In this document: in pieces, positions 1 to 11,796 of the stretch
Layout: each line of letters opens with the position of its first letter
How positions within the stretch are numbered: the first letter of the stretch is position 1
From: Apoderus coryli
Lineage: Eukaryota > Arthropoda > Insecta > Coleoptera > Attelabidae
Assembly: GCA_911728435.2 (NCBI GenBank)
Contig: OU452209.1
Span: forward strand, 13,932,869-13,996,868
Length of the DNA: 64,000 bases
Direction: 5' to 3'
The notes under the pieces: model-generated
Database searches by the model: none
Seen by the model: only the letters and a program-made list of their open reading frames with translations
What the model was told of the DNA's origin: nothing
Made by a program: the position numbers and the translations under genes

Positions 1-535
1 ATTACAGGATTTGGAGGAAGAAGTCTGTACCGCCTCAAAACTATTTCCGCTGCGATGTAGAAGTGTTTCTTTCTCTCGTTCCCTCTTTAATTTTTTTTTT
101 CTCAAAAATGTACAAAGGGTGTAATCGCGAGTGCGTTATTTTATTCTTCTATACTCAAAAGGTTCCTTTGTTGAATGGAATCGTTTTTACGTTTTGTGAA
201 ATAAATTGTTGACAAGCAAAAAAGTTGAAATAGGATAATGATGATATGTCTCTGTGATTTTTTTAGTTTAATTTGTTTTCTATTTCAAGGTTATACTATT
301 ACGATTTGTATGGCTTTGCGTTTTAATAGATATAAATCTACAAATTTTAACAATCCCACGGTCAGAATCAGCTAAATTGTTGGGGGTATACGTTGACGAG
401 AGGTAGAGCTAGACAAAAACATTCACAACATTTGTAGTGTGACTATGCGGGAATTTGTATGTTTTGCAGTCATTGAGTAATCACGCGGACAGAAAATCAT
501 TACTTGTCATTTAATTCTCTCAAAACTACTCGATC
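1..535. other. No gene recognised
   Basis: AT-rich sequence without a convincing coding segment, RNA gene or inverted repeat that I can see. It ends where a LINE-derived reading frame becomes recognisable. Confidence 0.5.
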
Positions 536-1062
536 GTAGCTTATAATATAGCAGTTTGCGGTGCATGCTGAGAGAGTCTTCAGTTTACAAGAGAGACCAA
601 TCCGATGCATTTTCGGAATACCTTATAGAGGCACCTGTAGAGCCGCCTTTAAACAGAACAAGATTCTTACTGTCGCGTGCATCTATGTATGCAAGTTACT
701 CAGATCAATATTTAAATATAAAAATAAAATTCCCACGTCTAGGAACAATCATGAACATTTTTACAAGACGGAAACATCACTTGTACCTACGTACCCAGAC
801 CACATCATGAATTCTACAAAACATCTCCTATGTATTCTGGAGGACAAATTTTTAATACGCTTCCCTCTGACATAAGGGACTACCAATCTGAGGGTTTATT
901 TATGAGAGCCATAAAGCAGTGCCTGACTAATGAAGCCTTATAGAGTCTGCAGGAATTTTCCGTCTCAATAGCCTAGTATGTAGTTATAATATTGAATTAT
1001 AATAAGCTTTGACTTGTCTATGTACAAAAAACTATTGTACCAATAAAGATTATTATTATTAT
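536..1062 (+). pseudogene. 3' end of a non-LTR retrotransposon (LINE) with ATT-repeat tail
   Basis: The frame through 561-943 reads like the C-terminal part of a Jockey/CR1-type reverse transcriptase, past the palm. It contains LQERPIRCIFGIPYRGTCRA, a typical insect LINE motif in which basic residues lead into IFG. One frameshift lies near 800, after which the frame reads EFYKTSPMYSGGQIFNTLPSDIRDY and stops with TAG at 941-943. The 3' UTR ends in an AATAAAG sequence followed by a short ATT repeat at about 1049-1062, the tail type also seen at 46.03 kb and 55.3 kb. The element is strongly 5'-truncated: no endonuclease or catalytic palm remains. It is a dead copy. The family name is uncertain, but LINE origin is fairly sure. 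Confidence 0.75.
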
Positions 1063-1489
1063 AACATAAAATCTGATAAAATGGTCCTAATGTTAGACGA
1101 CAACACGATATATTTTTTAACTTAATATGTATCAAAATCCATCTTGTATATATCCACAGAACATCTCCCTATAAAGCCTAAGCCTTTTGAAACTAAAACA
1201 ACCTTTCACTATACGATTCATTCATCGCACATCGCGAATACATTAAAGTTTTCTTATTTATTTTAAAATGTTCACATCAAAAGTTTAATAATAAACCATA
1301 CATATTTCATACATAGAGTACATACACACACACCAAACTTCCACAAATATCTCGATACAGAAACTTCAATCAATCATTTGAACGGAAATCTGGCACAATC
1401 TAACTTTAAAATGAAATTTCCACAACTTGCGTTTGCAAACTGTAAATTTACAAGTTTGTTCTTGTTGTTGTTGTTGGATGAGCTGGTGT

Positions 1490-1900
1490 TTGTGAGATGG
1501 GATGGAAACGTGAAAGTGCGATCGTTTCAAGATTATATTGATACGTAATATTTAAGATTTCCTTAATTCTGGAAGATGCATTAGCCAGATACCCATTGGA
1601 TTTGTGCTTATTGAATTTAAAGTTAGAAATTGGACAATATTTAGCTTGATTTGTGAAAGGTAATTGTGTGTCATTTATTTTGATATCTAAGTTGGACGCA
1701 AAGTGAGCTCTATGGTCTTTTGAGCAAAATATCGTGGCCGTAGTTTTACCTGCATTGAGTCATAGACCAAAGAATATTTATAAATACCTTTGAGATCTTG
1801 ATTGATTTTGGCTGAAGCCAACTAAACATTTTTATTATCAAAGAAATGTAAAAGATGAGGATCATCAACGTAGAAAAGCATCTCCCATACATGTTGCTTT
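1490..1900 (-). pseudogene. LINE reverse-transcriptase palm fragment
   Basis: Read on the minus strand, the sequence gives FYVDDPHLLHFF, matching the catalytic YxDD box. With frameshifts it continues into INQDLK and then NAGKTTATIFCSKDHRAH, matching the segment after the YxDD box where LINEs carry an N-x-x-K-T motif. It continues as INDTQLPFTNQAKY and FNKHKSNGYLANASSRIKEI. At least one frameshift and one stop interrupt it. Only about 130 codons survive, so it is non-functional. The next LINE fragment, on the opposite strand, begins immediately beyond 1900, so the two truncated copies are head to head. Confidence 0.6.
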
Positions 1901-1904
1901 AAGA

Positions 1905-3490
1905 TCTTTTTATCTTTTCCCTACTACGGTTATTAGAGTTGCCAGAATGGTTTGTAGGAAAAAATCAAGTGGTACAGATAACATTCCGGGTCATGTGGTA
2001 TTGAGTATTACTGAAATAATTGCAGAACCTCTATCCGCGATCATTAATAAGAGTTCTGAGGAAGGTGTTTTTCCAGAGTGCCTTAAAACATCAAAAATAG
2101 TTCCTATTTATAAATAAAAAGGTGATGCAAAAGATACAAATAATTACATACCGTTGGCACTACAAAGTCAATTTAGTAAAATATTTGAGTGCTTATATAA
2201 CATGAGACTTAATAATTATCTCGAAAAATTTAAGATCCTCTCTTGCAACCAGAATGGATTCAGGATCGGTCGATCAACAGAAACAGCTCTTAATCAGGCT
2301 TTCGAGAACGTATACCAGTCACTCAATAATAAGGAAATAGCTCTTGGCCTTTTCTTTGATTTAAGCAAGGCGTTTGATTCCATAAGCCATGATCTTTTGT
2401 TTCTGAAACTGAATGCTGTTGGTATAAGAGGAACAGCGGCCGCATGGATACGTAGCTATCTTACACAGCGTACACAGATGGTTGAAATTGCGGATGTCCG
2501 TTCGAAGTCCGAGATCGTGAGCAGTGGGATGCCGCAGGGCTCCTGTCTCTCACCTACCTCGTTCAATGTTTTTATTGACGATATCTCTGAAGTTCTGGGT
2601 ATTTTTGGATATCCCATTCTTTATGCAGACGATACTAGTGTTTTTGTTTCAGCTGAGGATGAAGCAGGCTTAGTTCAGGCTGCCACCGTGGTGACTGGGG
2701 CGATGTATCAGTGGTGTGTGCATAACGGACTTACCCTTAATGCATTAAAAACGGTTGCTCTGCCTATATCTATAGCCAACAACACCAGCAATAAGAGTTA
2801 TCTGATACGTATAGGAGGTGAGTCTATAAAAAATGTGAGTAATACCAAACTGATCTGATCTGATCTGATCTGGGAAATACATATTGACTGAGGTACTGTA
2901 TCAACCAGCATTCTGAAATTGATATACTTCGGCTTAGTCCAGTCTACCTTGGCATATAGAAGCATATTTTGGGGAGGTGCCGGTGGATTGACTAGAGTAT
3001 TCAGGGCCCAAAAAAAGGTTATAAGAGCAATACAAAAATTCCTCAGACAGCATCATCTAGGGAAGATTTTGTGAATTTGAAAATAATGACTTTTTCTTGC
3101 CTCTACATGTACGCACTCATAATTCATATCAAAAAACAAAGTGAATCGTTGTTTAAAAGAGAAGATGTTCACAATTATGGCACTAGAAACAAAAATAACG
3201 TGGTTTTGCCATTTTCTAGACCAAGTATTGGTTAGAAAAATCCTAACTATATCGGCGTACAGTGTTATAATAAGAATCTGAAAATTAACAAATTTAAACC
3301 CCTAACATTTAGGAGATTTAAGCTGGAGTTGAGAAATTATTTTGTGGATAAATGTCTTTATTCTGTGGATGAATTTTTGAACTATACAACGGACTAATAT
3401 GTATCTATTAGTTATTATGTTTGACAATCCCATAATGTAACATGTTGTATTGTTATCATTCGGTGGAACTAAGAAATAAATAAAAAAAAA
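1905..3490 (+). pseudogene. LINE reverse transcriptase, 5'-truncated, with A-rich tail
   Basis: A reverse-transcriptase domain is recognisable almost throughout. The finger region (KKSSGTDNIPGHVV) lies near 1955-2000 and is followed by an in-frame TAA at about 2115. An open segment at 2154-2858 carries NGFRIGRSTETAL, FDLSKAFDSISHDLL, SSGMPQGSCLSP and the intact catalytic box LYADDTS near residue 160 of that segment. After a TGATC pentanucleotide repeat at about 2850-2872 the frame changes. LIYFGLVQSTLAYRSIFWGG then resumes, as does a C-terminal region ending at a stop near 3396. The 3' UTR closes with an A-rich tail at 3474-3498. This is a Jockey/CR1-type LINE remnant lacking the endonuclease. 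The palm motifs are intact but the gene is broken by a stop and a frameshift. Confidence 0.8.
2850..2873. repeat. Pentanucleotide microsatellite (TGATC)n
   Basis: About four consecutive copies of CTGAT lie inside the LINE reverse-transcriptase remnant. The LINE reading frame is lost at this point, so slippage here is a likely cause of the frameshift. Confidence 0.8.
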
Positions 3491-3498
3491 ATAAATGA

Positions 3499-4560
3499 AA
3501 AATGAGAATAAACCAGACGTTGAAGTAAGTCAATTTAGAAGTTCATAGACTTCAGTGGAGCTGTTTCCCAGCATCTATGAAGCAAATTTGAGTAAATACA
3601 CTAAACTAAAGCCTCTAAAAACAACACATACGTTATTAAATTAAGTTGTATCGAGTAATTATGGATTTATAAGATTCATTCTATAAACGGAATAGATAAT
3701 ACATTCCTGCTGTAATAGTAATATATTCTCTACCATCAGCACATGCCTATTATAATTATTCAGTCGAAAACGATCCAGTCTAATTAATAAATAATTAACA
3801 ACAAAGCAAGTTTAGTCTTAATATAGTCTCATACCCTTCTCTATACTAGACATTCCTCTTTTCGACATGTTTCCGCCAATGAATTTTCCATATCCATAAA
3901 CCAGAAGCATATCTAAATTGTGATTTATGACTAGGCAAAAAGCCCTATCCATAACACAAACTAAAATATGAGAATCTATTATATAAAGAGAACAATCTTC
4001 AATCAATCTATGAAGGTTTATTTATTACAACGTAATTCCAGAGGAAGCTTCTATCAATATTTTAGCTGAGCTATATCATGCATTGATTATGTTTTTGTGC
4101 ATTCCGAAGCCACATCGCATTTTGTTTTAATGGTAGTTATGTACGACTATCATATAAAAATGTAGAAGCACCAGTCACAATTATTATACCACAAGAAATA
4201 TTTGCGTCAATTAAGTCTCTCACTGATGCTGAATTTATTAATAATTCAGTATTATTATTAAGTTTAATTAATCATAATTATATGCAACAATATAAAATTT
4301 TAAGTTTAATTAATTCATAAAGTCCCAGTGGTTTAACGCTCAATACCAGTAAATAAAACCCTTGATCTAGTGAATGAACGAACAAATATTTAATAATTAA
4401 TAAATAATAAATAAACATTTATTGCAATAACAAACGAAATACATGTAGGTATGTATTATTTTTGAACTTTGAAATGTGATTATGACAGAATAAATAATAA
4501 TAATTAATTATTAGTACCATCTTAATCCTTTATTTATTACTATTTATAGTAATAAACTGC
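3499..4560. other. AT-rich stretch without recognised gene
   Basis: No coding similarity is visible. A short direct repeat, TAAGTTTAATTAAT, occurs near 4258 and 4304. Open frames here are short and have the low-complexity composition expected by chance in AT-rich DNA. Confidence 0.5.
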
Positions 4561-4568
4561 TGAATCAG

Positions 4569-5215
4569 TTATAGCTTCTGGAATATTGGATTGTTTATAT
4601 AATTAAACAAAATTATTAAATTACAACCATTCGCGCCTAACTTGTAAATATTATTTAGAATTGTCTTTGAATTTTCTTTGGAAAATGAAAAACAAAAAAT
4701 TGATCTAATAGGTATAACATGTATTAAATATATTTCCCTATTTCTTTGCATTCGTAGCGTTCTAGTTTTTTCACATACGGTGGTACAATCTCTTCCATGA
4801 TCTGGTTTTTGTCGTACGAGATTTGGTCTTTTGGAATGGCCATTTAAATAAATTAAAGCCGGGAGGGGCCATAGTTTTAACTTCCTATTCTTCCTCTTTG
4901 ACGTTAAGGACAATTCCAGGAAAGTACTTCTTTTAGTACCATACGAAGTTTTACGACCCAAAACTTTTGCACTTTTAGCACAAGTCTGCAGCCCTGTCTC
5001 GTCAACTACATGGATCATTCAGTATGTCTATGGAATTCTCACACTGAAAATATTCATATACTTCCTGAAACAAACCTCTGATAGCTCCTTCCGTCACTGA
5101 TGCTCGATACTTAGTTATTTCAGTATTTCGAATGGTTATTTTTGGGTGGCTTTGTAAAAATAACTTCCGCTTGTCATCCACAAATGGATTTTAACACGCG
5201 TTCGACAAAATCCAA
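4569..5215 (-). pseudogene. Tigger/pogo-type DDE transposase fragment, frameshifted
   Basis: On the minus strand from about 5213 the frame reads NPFVDDKRKLFLQSHPKI, ASVTEGAIRGLFQEVYEYFQ and SIDILNDP. The frame shifts at about 5018 and continues as HVVDETGLQTC and KSAKVLGRK. This order, [F-L-x2-HPKI] - [E-x-x-x-x-F] - [ILNDP] - [DETG], is that of pogo/Tigger transposases, in which the D of the DETG motif is the first catalytic aspartate. The reading frame after GRK stays open but is no longer recognisable. The HTH/CENPB-like N-terminus and the remaining catalytic residues are missing. It is a dead fragment. The family call rests on motif order only. Confidence 0.6.
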
Positions 5216-5298
5216 TTAAATATTTTGTTCATCCGCTATCAAAACTGAAGTAGGGCCTATTTTTCGGACTAAATGGACCTTCCCTTTTAAGTTTTAAA

Positions 5299-5992
5299 TA
5301 CGAGGGTTGCCTTTTGTATTTCGAGATTTAGCAACCCTGGTGTTGCAATCTGGCAATCGACAGCTCGTTTTGACATACGAGCGCTATTTGTGTTGTTTAG
5401 AGTAACTTAAAATATTCATCTCGGCCTAAAACTGTAATTAAATCGTAAACATTTTCGTGCAATTATTTTTTACAGCTTTCGACGTGGATTAAGTCAGCAA
5501 CAGAAGCTCCATCAAGGACCAGTGTTTATCGATGGTATGGTGAATTCAATCGTGGTCGTAGTTCACTCCAAGACGAATTTCGTGAAGGTCGTCCAACATC
5601 AGTTGTTGTTCCGAAAACCATTGGTGCTGTGCGCGAACTGATATCGCAAGATCGTCATATGACCTATCAAGAGATTGAGACAACCTTAGGCATTAGTGGG
5701 ACCAGCATACATTCAAAATTGCATAAACATTTGACTGTCAAAAAAATTTGTTCGCGTTGGATCCCACACAATTTGTCAATCGCTCAAAAAAAAAGGCTCA
5801 TGTCGATTGGTCGAAAGAAATGCTGAAAAAATACGATCGCGGTGCTTCGAAACACGTCTATGACATCGTAACAGGTTCGTGGATTTACGCGTATGAGCCC
5901 GAAAGTAAACAGCAGTCGAGTGTATGGGTGTTTCAAGTTGAGCAAAATCCAACAAAACTTGTTCGCGCACGAAGCACTTCCAAGCAAATTAA
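5299..5992 (+). mobile_element. mariner transposon, 5' half, catalytic Asp deleted
   Basis: A TA followed by CGAGGGTTGCC at 5299 matches the terminal repeat of the second mariner at 42478. Coding similarity starts near 5470 with FRRGLSQQQ and continues as APSRTSVYRWYGEFNRGRSS, RELISQDRHMTYQEIETT, KKICSRWIPHNLS and WSKEMLKKYDRGASKHVYDI, which covers the HTH region and the first part of the catalytic domain of a DD34D mariner. One frameshift lies near an A-run at about 5790. At about 5875 the frame reads VTGSW, whereas the 42.5-43.4 kb copy reads VTGDESW. A 6-bp in-frame deletion therefore removes the first catalytic aspartate. The 3' half of the element is absent. Recognition as mariner is secure. 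The subfamily is not determined. Confidence 0.9.
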
Positions 5993-6036
5993 CACTTCAA
6001 ATTATAAAAATATTTTATAATTAAAAATAATTACCT

Positions 6037-6182
6037 GTTCATTCACTGGAAAACCCCCCGGAACAGCCATTTATTTAAATTTTCCAAGTAAAAAATATTA
6101 CTCAGAATTTAACGATATTCTTTTTAACGCGTACCTACTTTATAATGATATGGGCAGTGTTAGCATATCCCAGTGAATGAAC
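6037..6182. mobile_element. Small inverted-repeat element (MITE-like)
   Basis: GTTCATTCACTGG at 6037-6049 is perfectly inverted at 6170-6182, bounding 146 bp of non-coding sequence. The arms are short. No clear target-site duplication was identified. Confidence 0.45.
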
Positions 6183-9100
6183 AAGTTGTGACATTGTGTC
6201 TGAATGACAAGTCAAGATCCTTAAGAAGTGGAAACTAAAACAATATTGAGAAAAGCCCTGTAACTCGGAAACGACTAATCATATTGACTTGCGGCTTGAT
6301 CCACCACGTACAAAAAAACACTGGCAATGACACAGATTTAGAATTTTCTAGATCTGTAGGCAATGGCACCAATCTTCCCACTAGTTTTTATACAGGGTCT
6401 TTCATAGTATGTGAGACGCAAAGTTGATATAAACATAATATGTTCAAAACGATGTCAAAGTTCTAATTTAATTCGTTTTTTATTTTTCTCCAAGAATTTG
6501 CAAAAAAAGTTTCTAAATGAAATGTGAAATAGAAATTTCTTATTAATAAAGGTCAGAGGCGTTCCAAGATAAATTTTGGGGCGGAATAAAGGGTATTGTA
6601 ACGGTTCAAATTCTGCTCCCTTATTTATTTTACAAAGCGTAGAAATTTCCTTGTATTTGTCAACAAAAAAAAAATTGTATAGCTATACCTATTTCTTGAT
6701 ATGTGCTTCGCACGGAAAAGGGATCGATGGGAAAGCGAGTACTGATAGTCAGTATCCAGCTAAATGTCATAGGTGTTTCATTTGCGTTCGAATTTTTCGA
6801 TAATTACGTACTATATACGTGCCATTAATTGGGATTTCATCGAAGAATTCATATATTGTATCAGTATAGTGATGTATAGGTAGTGAAGTTGAGTTTGGTT
6901 GATACAATTACAGCTTATTGCTGGATTCATTAACGCATTAAGTGCCATAGCTGGCAGCAAACATAGAAAGTTTCTTATGGAAACTTGAATGTTAAGTACT
7001 TAAAAGCCACACAACATCCACGTAAGTCGTCTATAACATGATAAATTCTGGATTTCGTAATATTTACGGTGTTGTGTATTTCAGGGCTTCTTTTTGTGTT
7101 CCTTTTCTTTGCCGTCCTATTTTCTCCTCTGATGGATATATCATCCGTTGGACACATGATTTGATGTAATTTGCTTAATGAATGGTTGCTTACTTTACGG
7201 AAGCGGTCTGAACTTATTAAGAGTTTAATCCAGGACTGTGCCACCACCGCAGGGAAGTAAATTTTGTGTTATACTATCAAAAATCGAGTTAACGAGCAAT
7301 TGTGCATAATTTTCCGTTCTCTTTTTGCTCATAATTTCCTCCTCCGGTTTAATAATACATTAAAAGTTATTAACAACATTGGTTGAGTGACAAAAAAAAA
7401 TATAATACATAATAATAAATATATAAAAGTATATCTATAAGTAAGCAACATAAAGGCAAAATTCTAATAATTTATAAAATTAATATTCTCTTCTACTTGT
7501 TTATATAATAATTTTTTTTTTAAATAATGAATTAATAATTCGTCATTTCGTTTATGGTAATTTTATTACTGTTATTTTATTTGGAGTTGACTCTAAGTGA
7601 GAGTTATTTATTAACATTATCTAGTTGAATTGAATTTCAATCTCGTTGTTTTAAAGGATATATCAGGCTTTAAAATTTATTTTGTATTTACAAATTGTAA
7701 ATCCATTGCGACGATCGTGATCACGAGGGTTGTTGGGATAAGTAGATGCTACTTAATGTGTAATGTAATTAAAGACAATTGCATCGTATTATTAATACCT
7801 GTACATATTTAAATTATTTTGATTATTCAGATTCTGAAATGTAGTGCTTGGATATTCTATTATTTCTTTCGTTTAATTAAGTATCATAAAGTGTGTATTA
7901 TCTGAAATTGATGTGAAATTTCAATATACGAGGGTTATGCAACAATTGACTAGTATCATTAAGTTCAATCACGAAAAGTTACTTTTAAATTTAATCATAA
8001 ATTCATAGATACCTAATCGGTTATATCATTATAAATAAATTAAATAACTAAAATTATATTATATTAAAGTATCATAACAGTTTAATTAGTGGAGGATATT
8101 CAAAGTTTTTATTTCGAGTTCGGAGTTTGGTCTCCTGCTATCATTATTAAATTTTGACATATTTTGAAATTAAAAATCAGGAACTTAGTAGATTTTTTGT
8201 CAGGGTTTAGGAGCCGAATTCTGAATAACGTTTCGGGGATTTATTTGAATAAGGTTACTGGCGCCCAGGACTGTAGGGTCCACTTGTGTGCAGTCCTGCT
8301 ACCGCACGACCACTCCCGCTGTAGCTACCGAGGTAAGTAATTCCCCTTGTACATCATCCTAAGGACCACTTAACATCGTGAGGGTAAGAAACTTCATTTC
8401 CTAACATCGGAAATGTTACAGTATTTAACCATGCACCTTGCAGGAATTTATTAATTTTTTATGAACATAAAATTGCTCTTATTATTGAGTTTTTGTGTAT
8501 AAATTCAGTATAAATTTGCTTCTAAATTTGCAGTGCATATTATATTAACTTATTGACTAGATATAAATTCTACGGTTGAAATAAATAAAGCAACATGACT
8601 TTAAATATCGCTTACTTATCTAATACTTCAGAAATGCCAACAAAGCTTAAACATTCATATATTGTCTTAAAACTTAGTCAGTTAATTACAGTAACTCCGT
8701 CCCTGTGTCAAGCCCAACCACCAAAACTTCTAAAAGTCACTAAAGACCGTTCAACTGCAAAAGGCGATTAGAGCCAAGGCATAATAAATAACTTTATAAG
8801 TTCCACATTAGTTCCAAATGAATATTAATTGAGTTGGTGGCGTTGCTATGTATGATTCAGCTTTTACCACCATTGAGATATGATGACTCTTATATCGGAG
8901 GTAATCAATTTATTATTGAAATGGACCGATGCGGAATTTTACAGATAATAATATAGAGTTTCCATAATATTCATATCTTTATTGTAAGTTTCAATAGAAC
9001 CAAGTGGGGTTTATATGGGAATTTATGTTGTAGATACCTATAGAAGTTTGTTCAATGATAAATATATGGTGATTTTGTAACTCTTTTATAAAAATGGCTT

Positions 9101-9313
9101 CACCTAAATAATCAGTAAAATTAATAATATTTAAGTATTTAATTTTATTTTATTGTGTAATTATTTTTCTCCATATAAAATTTAAAGTACAAATTAATGT
9201 ATACTTAATATTTTCAACATGCTTTACCATACAACTGTAATTTTGAATTTCGTCTTCATCTGAAGCAGGCTTTATCGTATACACCTATTTAACATACCTA
9301 ATTTACACACCTA
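6183..9313. other. Long stretch without recognised gene
   Basis: No protein domain is recognisable on either strand. A frame on the minus strand at 6975-7247 is open for 90 codons, but its sequence resembles nothing I know. GC rises locally at about 8220-8330 and ends in a consensus splice-donor-like GAG|GTAAGTAA at 8333. The rest is AT-rich. This stretch may include intronic or intergenic host sequence. Confidence 0.45.
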
Positions 9314-9741
9314 TACAGGGTGTCCTACGGTGGCAACCCATTAGATTATTTCAGAAACTACTTCGAATTGAATTTTGAAAATTTCAGTGTCTATATTGTC
9401 AAATATGCTCTACTCAAATAATATAATAGCAACGGCATAGCACTTCCGGTTATACCGGAAGTTGATGGCAACTTTGTTATTTTAAATGGAATACCCTATA
9501 CATTATTACATTTTTGGATTCTAAATAAGATTTCACACATATTTCATGTATCATGTCCTATACCTAGCGTCACTCGTTTTTGACTTATATCAAGATTTAT
9601 GTCAAAATTGACAGCTTAGGGCTCCATAAGAATTCCGTTTTTTCCTTGTAAATCAGTATTTAATAATTATTTTGCAGGTATTTCCTTATCAGGTGGGATC
9701 TTCTTTTTCGAATTGACAAGACATTTTCTAATTAGTTTATA

Positions 9742-11364
9742 CAGGGTGGTCAAAAAATTATATTGAAAACGGTTCAAGAAAATCAGTTGAAAGTCAATTT
9801 TTTCAAATGGAATGGGTATATTATTATTATTTTATCTTCTTTAGCATTAAAAAATAATGCAATTTTGTAATAAGTTATCATTTTCCAAAAGGCATAGTTT
9901 TCGAAATATCGTCATTTTAAATTTTTCTGCAGCGCCTACCGTTGTCTATCTGGAAGCTAGCTAATTAATTTAGTTAGCCATGAAATTATTGTCATTTTAA
10001 CGTCAAACTAAACGTCAAATTAATAAAAATGAAAAATACTTATTGATATTATAAATTTCTTCGAATGAAGTTCGGATGCGTATTGTTAATATTAATTGGG
10101 GTGGAATAACCTTTTGTTTAATTGCCTCCAAACATAAAAATTCAGCGGTGATAGATCTGGAGATCTCGCTGGCCAATCCCAAGGCCCTAAACGTCTGATC
10201 CATCGATCTTCAAACATTTCATTAAGCTGTTGTGTGATTCTATTTCCACAGTGAGGTGGTGCTCCATGTAAGTGGTACCAACAACTTCTTAATTCATTTA
10301 ATGATCGATTATCCAAAAAATGCGCCATAACATTTTGCAAAATATAAAGATAACCTTCCGTATTTAAATTATGCTCGTAAATAAAATATTCAACATGTGT
10401 GTCTTTCACCATACTAAATTTATTTTGAAAATTTCGTTCACGAATAGCGTGCGGATTCTCAGAATCCCAAAAATGACTATTTTGTCTATTAACGATTCCA
10501 TCTCTCCAAAATTTCGACTCATCTGTCCAAATCACTTTTTGCAGAAACCCAGGATCTTCTTGCGTTCGTGTTAAAATGATTTCGCAGAACCGTACACGTC
10601 GTTCGGCATCACCTGCTTCCAGAACACAAAGATATTTGAATTTAAATGGATGTAAACCACTACTTTTTAATATTTTTTGGACAGAGGATTTTGAAATTCC
10701 TAGATCTTGTTCACGCACGCACGCACTGATGATTCAGGATATGTATTAAAATATGCCAAAACATTTACCACATTCTCCTCATTTGTAGTTACAGGTTTTT
10801 GTAGTGGTCGATTTGCATGACACTGCCCCACCGTATTTGATTTCTCAAAATTCTTCTTAATTTTTCTCTAGTCATTATTAGCAAATGCGGGTTTCTCTCG
10901 TTAAATATTCTACAGGTTCTATTAATCACTTTGTTACATTCTCCATGGATTAATAATACATTTACAATATCAGCATATGAATAAATATTTTCCATTTTGT
11001 AATAATTATTGTAAAATATATTGGTCAATAATAATATTGATAAATAACGACTGGTTGGATAGCAACAACTAATTTCATATTTAGTTTGACGTTTATGCTA
11101 ATTCAGAGAAATGTCATTATTTTCATGGCTAACTAAATTAATTAGCTAGTTTCCAGAGAGACAACGGTAGGCGCTGCAGAAAAATTTAAAATGACGATAT
11201 TTCGAAAACTATGCATTTTAGAAAATGATAACCTATTACAAAATTGCATTAATTTTTAATGCTAAGGAAGATAAAATAATAATAATATACCCATTCCATT
11301 TGAAAAAATTGAGTTTCAACTGTTTTTCTTGAACCGTTTTCAATATAATTTTTTGACCACCCTG
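9742..11364 (-). mobile_element. Inner element of the composite (long-TIR Tc1/mariner superfamily)
   Basis: The ends CAGGGTGGTC and GACCACCCTG are TA-flanked and followed by arms of roughly 300 bp. The arms include matching stretches such as GCAGCGCCTACCGTTGTC on one side and its inverse on the other. It encloses the transposase gene at 10092-10995. Arm divergence is low by eye, a few percent. Confidence 0.75.
10092..10995 (-). pseudogene. DD41D-type Tc1/mariner transposase, inactivated
   Basis: The N-terminal HTH segment begins at an ATG near 10995 (MENIYSYADIVNVLLIHGEC, then NRTCRIFNERNPHLL). The frame shifts at about 10855 into FEKSNTVGQCHANRP and VVNVLAYFNTYPESS. From 10718 it reads LGISKSSVQKILKSSG, VIWTDESKFW, NRQNSHFWDSENPHAIRER, GAPPHCGNRITQQLNEMF and RSPDLSPLNFYVW. 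The first catalytic Asp (TDES) is present. The second is His (W-Y-H-L-H-G where relatives have Q-x-D-G). The third is Asn (SPLNF for SPLDF). The spacing between these two positions is 41 residues, which fits the DD41D group of the Tc1/mariner superfamily. A short deletion follows FSM. The enzyme is therefore dead three ways: a frameshift and two lost acidic residues. The group call is inferred from the spacing. Confidence 0.8.
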
Positions 11365-11796
11365 TAGAAACTAATCAGAAAATGTCTTGTCAATTCGAAA
11401 AAGAAGATCCCACCTGATAAGAAAATACCTGCAAAATTTTTATTAAATACTGATTTACAAGGAAAAAACGGAATTCTTATAGAGTCCTAAACTGTCAATT
11501 TTGACATAAATCTTGATATAAGTCAAAAACGACTGACGTTAGGTATAGGACATGATACATAAAATATGTCTGAAATCTTATTTAGAATCCAAAAATTTAA
11601 TAATAATAGGGTGTTCTATTTAAAATAACAAAGTTGCTATCAACTTCCGGTATAACCGGAAGAGCTATGCCGTTTCTATTATATTATTTATTTTTAGTAG
11701 AGCATATTTGACAATATAGACACTGAAATTTTCAAAATTCAATTCGAAGTAGTTTCTGAAATAATCTAATGGGTTGCCACCGTAGGACACCGTGTA

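Larger units (their letters stand above)
9316..11794. mobile_element. Composite element of concentric inverted repeats carrying a DD41D-type transposase
   Basis: The outer ends are CAGGGTGTCCTACGG at 9316 and its inverse ending at 11794 (one mismatch in the terminal CACCGTG). Both are flanked by TA, as for Tc1/mariner insertions. Outer arms (9316-9739 and 11367-11794, about 425 bp each) are inverted copies of each other. They run without interruption up to a second pair of ends, CAGGGTGGTC at 9742 and GACCACCCTG ending at 11364, also TA-flanked. Those have inverted arms of about 300 bp. The transposase remnant lies in the centre on the minus strand. Together this gives about 725 bp of inverted repeat. 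A second copy with the same double ends occurs at 56786-58482. Confidence 0.85.

Noticed and set aside
3818..4006. Minus-strand 62-codon open frame
   Set aside because: No similarity to known motifs, and its length is within chance expectation here.
8252..8270. TGGCGCCCA resembling a lysine-tRNA primer-binding site of an LTR retrotransposon
   Set aside because: Only about nine bases match, there is no LTR boundary before it and no gag or pol after it.
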